DNA from: Pseudomonas sp. GM48
GTDB taxonomy: Bacteria; Pseudomonadota; Gammaproteobacteria; Pseudomonadales; Pseudomonadaceae
Reading direction: 5' to 3'
NCBI RefSeq assembly: GCF_000282335.1
Contig: NZ_AKJM01000085.1
Location: 62,001 to 126,000 of the forward strand
Length of the DNA stretch: 64,000 bases
The notes below the pieces were generated by a model, which made no database searches, was not told the origin of the DNA, and saw only the letters and a list, made by a program, of their open reading frames with translations. Made by a program: the position numbers and the translations under genes. Positions 63,667-64,000 of this stretch are shown here, piece by piece. The first letter of the stretch is position 1, and each line of letters starts with the position of its first letter.

Positions 63667-64000
63667 ATGCTTACTCCGAATATTATCGAGCGTCTTGTCG
63701 GCGCAAACGAAAACTCTCCGCTCGCGATGGCCATTGCGGAGCGGGCTGAAATTATGGCACTCAGTCAAGCTAGCCATGATGCCGTGATCATTCCAAAAGA
63801 TCCTGGTGGTCTATCACATGCAGAACGTGCAGCTCTTGCTGAACGAATCGCTCGGTTGAGCGATTCTGAAGAACTGGCTGATCACTACCATGCATGTCTT
63901 GAGTCAGCTGGTGGCGATGAAGGACTCTATGTCGCCGCCAACCCTCAGCAGACGGCCTATGGGGATGAACGCTTCATGGCAATCATCCGATTCACTGATC
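63667..64000 (+). CDS. carboxymuconolactone-decarboxylase-type protein, 3' end outside window
   Basis: The frame MLTPNIIERLVGANENSPLAMAIAERAEIMALSQASHDAVIIPKDPGGLSHAERAALAERIARL... continues past the end of the window. The LSHAERAALAERIARL and FMAIIRFTD segments fit the N-terminal part of CMD/AhpD-domain proteins of the alkylhydroperoxidase type. GGAA precedes the ATG. It follows the dehydrogenase by 82 bases, probably in the same operon. Confidence 0.6.
   Translation, partial: MLTPNIIERLVGANENSPLAMAIAERAEIMALSQASHDAVIIPKDPGGLSHAERAALAERIARLSDSEELADHYHACLESAGGDEGLYVAANPQQTAYGDERFMAIIRFTD

Overview
The window looks like a defence-rich genomic island of a Pseudomonas (fluorescens/putida-type) chromosome. 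The inference rests on the gene style of the right-hand end: a glutathione reductase with the usual Pseudomonas N-terminus, two diguanylate cyclases, a CHAD protein, a 2-hydroxycarboxylate transporter, and strong GGAG/AGGAGG ribosome binding sites in a moderately GC-rich background. No rRNA, tRNA, integrase, transposase or plasmid gene was seen, so the edges and the mobility of the island are not resolved here.

Layout. 1-5.4 kb: a DinG/XPD-like helicase (5' end cut by the window) overlapping a pPIWI-RE protein, a prokaryotic Argonaute-like defence pair. 5.6-8.8 kb: a mosaic of small cassettes: a truncated and an intact DEDDh exonuclease, a ParS-like antitoxin head-to-head with a PD-(D/E)XK-type nuclease, and the remnant of a second exonuclease. 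8.85-13.0 kb: a Gabija system (OLD-family nuclease plus UvrD-like helicase). 13.4-20.1 kb, all on the minus strand: a PD-(D/E)XK (PDDEXK_4-like) nuclease, an HNH endonuclease, a two-gene operon of an unknown 206-residue protein and a caspase-like protease, and an Mrr-like nuclease. 20.2-26.2 kb: small paralogous cassettes (AbrB-like, ParS-like), a DUF4760-like membrane protein, a possible 10-codon minigene with a perfect terminator, a Fic-family protein whose catalytic motif is destroyed, a repeat cluster and an exoribonuclease-like gene. 26.3-28.9 kb: a DUF5677-like protein, a pentapeptide-repeat protein and an Mrr-type nuclease.

29.0-34.8 kb: a CBASS locus of type III architecture (CD-NTase, HORMA, TRIP13-like ATPase, with a DEDDh exonuclease downstream), facing a divergent WYL regulator (CapW-like) and a SLOG-nucleosidase fusion that is the likely effector. 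A set of inverted half-sites lies between the two arms. 34.9-40.6 kb: unknown small genes, DUF2971, NYN-OST-HTH, VOC and periplasmic endonuclease genes, and a second AbrB-like gene. 41.2-47.1 kb: a Shango system (TerB-domain protein, ATPase, Lhr-like helicase). 47.3-52.2 kb: DUF2971, two decayed small genes, a Rad50/RloC-like ATPase and an intact copy of one decayed gene. From about 52.3 kb the content becomes ordinary: two diguanylate cyclases, CHAD, 2-HCT transporter, alpha/beta hydrolase, NarL-type regulator, gor, aldehyde dehydrogenase and the start of a carboxymuconolactone-decarboxylase-type gene.

Two cross-cutting patterns stand out. First, several small gene families occur two or three times in different states of decay (ParS-like, AbrB-like, both exonucleases, Fic-like, the 69-residue SDLLPSLLFK family). 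Second, a short GC-rich hairpin followed by GCCCGAA...CGA recurs at seven gene ends, as if marking cassette boundaries. The most likely under-described pieces are the caspase operon, the CBASS version with a SLOG-nucleosidase effector, and the hairpin-bounded cassette system.
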